DNA of 7,644 nucleotides from Acidobacteria bacterium CG_4_9_14_3_um_filter_49_7 (GTDB lineage: Bacteria > Acidobacteriota > Holophagae > Thermotomaculales > Thermotomaculaceae): NCBI GenBank assembly GCA_002789615.1, contig PFTO01000135.1, forward strand, positions 1-7,644. Reading direction: 5' to 3'. Position 1 is the first letter of the stretch. Each line of letters starts with the position of its first letter. The notes under the pieces were generated by a model, which did no database searches, was not told the DNA's origin, and saw only the letters and a program-made list of their open reading frames with translations. The position numbers and the translations under genes are program-made. Shown in pieces: positions 6,481 to 7,644 of the stretch.

Positions 6481-7152
6481 TCAAAAACTGAGAGAAATTC
6501 CCGTTGAAAAAACATGGTGGGTTGACCCCTTTCGGGCATCTTCCATGAGGTACCCCAGACGGAGTTTCGTGTGTCGAATAATTGGCACCATCAATCCGGT
6601 AGAGAAGCGATATTTGCTGAATGAATCGGACGTTGTATCGTAGAAGGGTTCAATTGCCAGATAGGGTTCTACCGGATGTCCCAGGATGGAACGATGTGCG
6701 GTAAATCGGAACCTGAACCGGAAACGGTAGTGATCCGGCTTTCGTCCATTGTCGTATTTCCGGATCTCAGTACGCAGTCGAAGATCAAAAGCGGAACGGT
6801 TGCTCAATCCCCTTTTCCAGGAGATATCAAAATTTGGCCGACGCTCCAAAGCGCTATTGCCGGTGGAACTCCTGGTCAATTCCTGTTTATAGTTAAATGA
6901 AATGGAAAAGCCGTTTCCCAGCTTTTTCCCCACGCCAAAGGCCCAATTTTTTGTAAATACCCCATCATTCCAGTCCCATGAACGGTATTTGATTTCATTA
7001 GCCAGACGGAAGGAAATGCCATTGAGCCGCTTTACTGAAATACTGTTTTTGGTCCAGTTTTGATCATCTGCGAATGCTGAGATTGAAATGCACAGGAATA
7101 AAAGCAAGATCGTTTTGTTCAGCTTGAAATGATTTTTCCATGTATTTACCAT
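6481..7152 (-). CDS. DUF2490-like outer-membrane beta-barrel protein
   Basis: This 223-aa protein has a signal peptide (KLNKTILLLFLCISISAFA, cleavage before DDQNW at about residue 29). The remainder is alternating polar/aromatic beta strands typical of an 11-14-strand outer-membrane barrel. Diagnostic features of the DUF2490 family pattern as I recall it are ISFRLANEIKYRSWDW (about 46-61), FDLRLRTEIRKYDNGRKPD then HYRFRFRFRF (about 122-150), EPYLAIEPFYD (162-172), KYRFSTGL (180-187) and TKLRLGYLME (195-204). The chain ends LSF, with the C-terminal Phe used for Bam recognition. The role of the family is unknown. The ATG at 7152 lies 2 nt beyond the TAA of the upstream cation-efflux gene. Its AGGAG ribosome site (7162-7166) falls inside that gene's last codons, so the two are translationally linked. 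An alternative reading is another small 12-strand porin-like barrel. Confidence 0.88.
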   Translation of the reverse strand: MVNTWKNHFKLNKTILLLFLCISISAFADDQNWTKNSISVKRLNGISFRLANEIKYRSWDWNDGVFTKNWAFGVGKKLGNGFSISFNYKQELTRSSTGNSALERRPNFDISWKRGLSNRSAFDLRLRTEIRKYDNGRKPDHYRFRFRFRFTAHRSILGHPVEPYLAIEPFYDTTSDSFSKYRFSTGLMVPIIRHTKLRLGYLMEDARKGSTHHVFSTGISLSF

Positions 7153-7154
7153 TC

Positions 7155-7644
7155 TTACGAACTCCTATGTTGATGATGGTGAGTACCATTGTCTATAATT
7201 TCTGATTCGTGCCCCCGGCTTGTTTCCAGCTGAATTGTAACATGCTGAATGTTGAACTTTTCATACAATTCGGTCTCAATCCGGTCAAGAAGGGGCATGG
7301 CATGACTCAGCGTCATATCATCAATTTCAGCATGACCCTCGAAATGAGAATTGCGCTCATCCAGTTGCCAGACATGAACGTGGTGTAGATTTCGGATACC
7401 TTTGATGGATTCTACAGCTCTGCAAACTGCCTCCAGGTCCAGATTCGCAGGTGCCTTCATCAGGAGAATTCCAGTGGCTTCCCGGACAATTTCCAGACTT
7501 TCCTTGAGGATATACGCCGAGATCAGGACGGTCAGCAGCGGATCAACCCAGTTGATCTTCCACAATACGATACAAATGCCACCAATTATCACTCCGGCGG
7601 AGGAAACAGCATCGGAAAGCAGATGGAGATAACTGGAACGAATA
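7155..7644 (-). CDS. Cation diffusion facilitator (CDF) metal efflux protein, N-terminus outside the window
   Basis: 162 residues of the C-terminal half are present; the frame is open to the window edge, so the 5' end and the first transmembrane helices are missing. The fragment opens IRSSYLHLLSDAVSSAG, the TM5 signature in which His and Asp of HLLSD form the transport metal site of CDF proteins (CzcD/ZitB type). TM6 follows (VIIGGICIVLWKINWVDPLLTVLISAYIL). The cytoplasmic domain (about residue 60 on) has LHHVHVWQLDE, GHAEIDD and FNIQHVTIQLE, matching the CDF C-terminal alpha/beta fold with its metal-binding histidines. The tail THHHQHRSS is His-rich and may bind metal. Inferred role: proton-driven export of Zn2+ or a related divalent cation from the cytoplasm; exact metal unknown. 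A GTG at 7592 is only an internal codon, not the start, because conserved TM5 residues lie upstream of it. Stop is TAA at 7157-7155. Confidence 0.95.
   Translation of the reverse strand, partial: IRSSYLHLLSDAVSSAGVIIGGICIVLWKINWVDPLLTVLISAYILKESLEIVREATGILLMKAPANLDLEAVCRAVESIKGIRNLHHVHVWQLDERNSHFEGHAEIDDMTLSHAMPLLDRIETELYEKFNIQHVTIQLETSRGHESEIIDNGTHHHQHRSS
7162..7166 (-). promoter_or_regulatory. Ribosome binding site of the DUF2490-like gene inside the upstream CDS
   Basis: AGGAG on the minus strand, 9 nt before the ATG at 7152. It is embedded in the Arg and Ser codons near the end of the cation-efflux gene, consistent with coupled translation in one operon. Confidence 0.65.

Noticed and set aside
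6345..6539. N-terminal extension of the patatin ORF up to an ATG at 6539
   Set aside because: The extension overlaps the end of the DUF2490-like gene, reads as non-conserved polar sequence, lacks a leader at its start, and the GTG at 6344 has a good ribosome site and a signal peptide right after it.
7590..7592. GTG at 7592 as the start of the CDF gene
   Set aside because: The frame remains open to the window edge and the upstream residues IRSSYLHLLSDAVSSAG are the conserved TM5 metal-site region, so the true start is outside the window.

Overview
The window looks like chromosomal DNA of a Gram-negative bacterium. Two products are outer-membrane proteins with signal peptides and C-terminal phenylalanines, and there is a sigma-54-type response regulator. 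The sequence does not fix the lineage. The sensor kinase/NtrC-type regulator/periplasmic OB-fold set and the small N-terminal domain resemble what I recall from anaerobic deltaproteobacteria-like or deep-branching diderm genomes, but that is an impression and not a measurement. Base composition and codon use look even by eye from end to end. I saw no IS element, tRNA, rRNA or CRISPR array.

Plus-strand half (1-4001): a tight unidirectional cluster. A small protein (30-302), possibly the tail of a longer upstream gene, is followed after 8 nt by a sensor histidine kinase locus (311-2191). An in-frame TAG at 623-625 interrupts that locus. The kinase overlaps an NtrC-family response regulator (2188-3555) by ATGA, and the regulator overlaps a secreted OB-fold-like protein (3552-4001) by ATGA in the same way. 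Together this reads as a signalling operon: an envelope-sensing kinase, its sigma-54 activator and a periplasmic accessory protein. The stimulus cannot be read from the sequence. Gene order is reminiscent of ZraSR-like metal or envelope-stress systems.

Minus-strand half (4125-7644, transcribed leftward): a cation diffusion facilitator (CDF) efflux protein, 5' truncated by the window edge, is followed 2 nt later by a DUF2490-like outer-membrane beta-barrel. After a 136-nt gap that contains a plausible extended -10 promoter comes a patatin phospholipase fused to a POTRA and a beta-barrel (a PlpD/type Vd-like architecture). This half is about metal efflux and the outer membrane.

The two halves converge across a 123-nt intergenic segment (4002-4124). 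It holds a short GTG-rich hexamer repeat but no convincing intrinsic terminator. The best oddity in the window is the amber codon that splits the sensor kinase within its extracytoplasmic domain. I did not find a clearly new biological system. The nearest candidate is the small protein/split kinase/activator/OB-fold operon as a unit.
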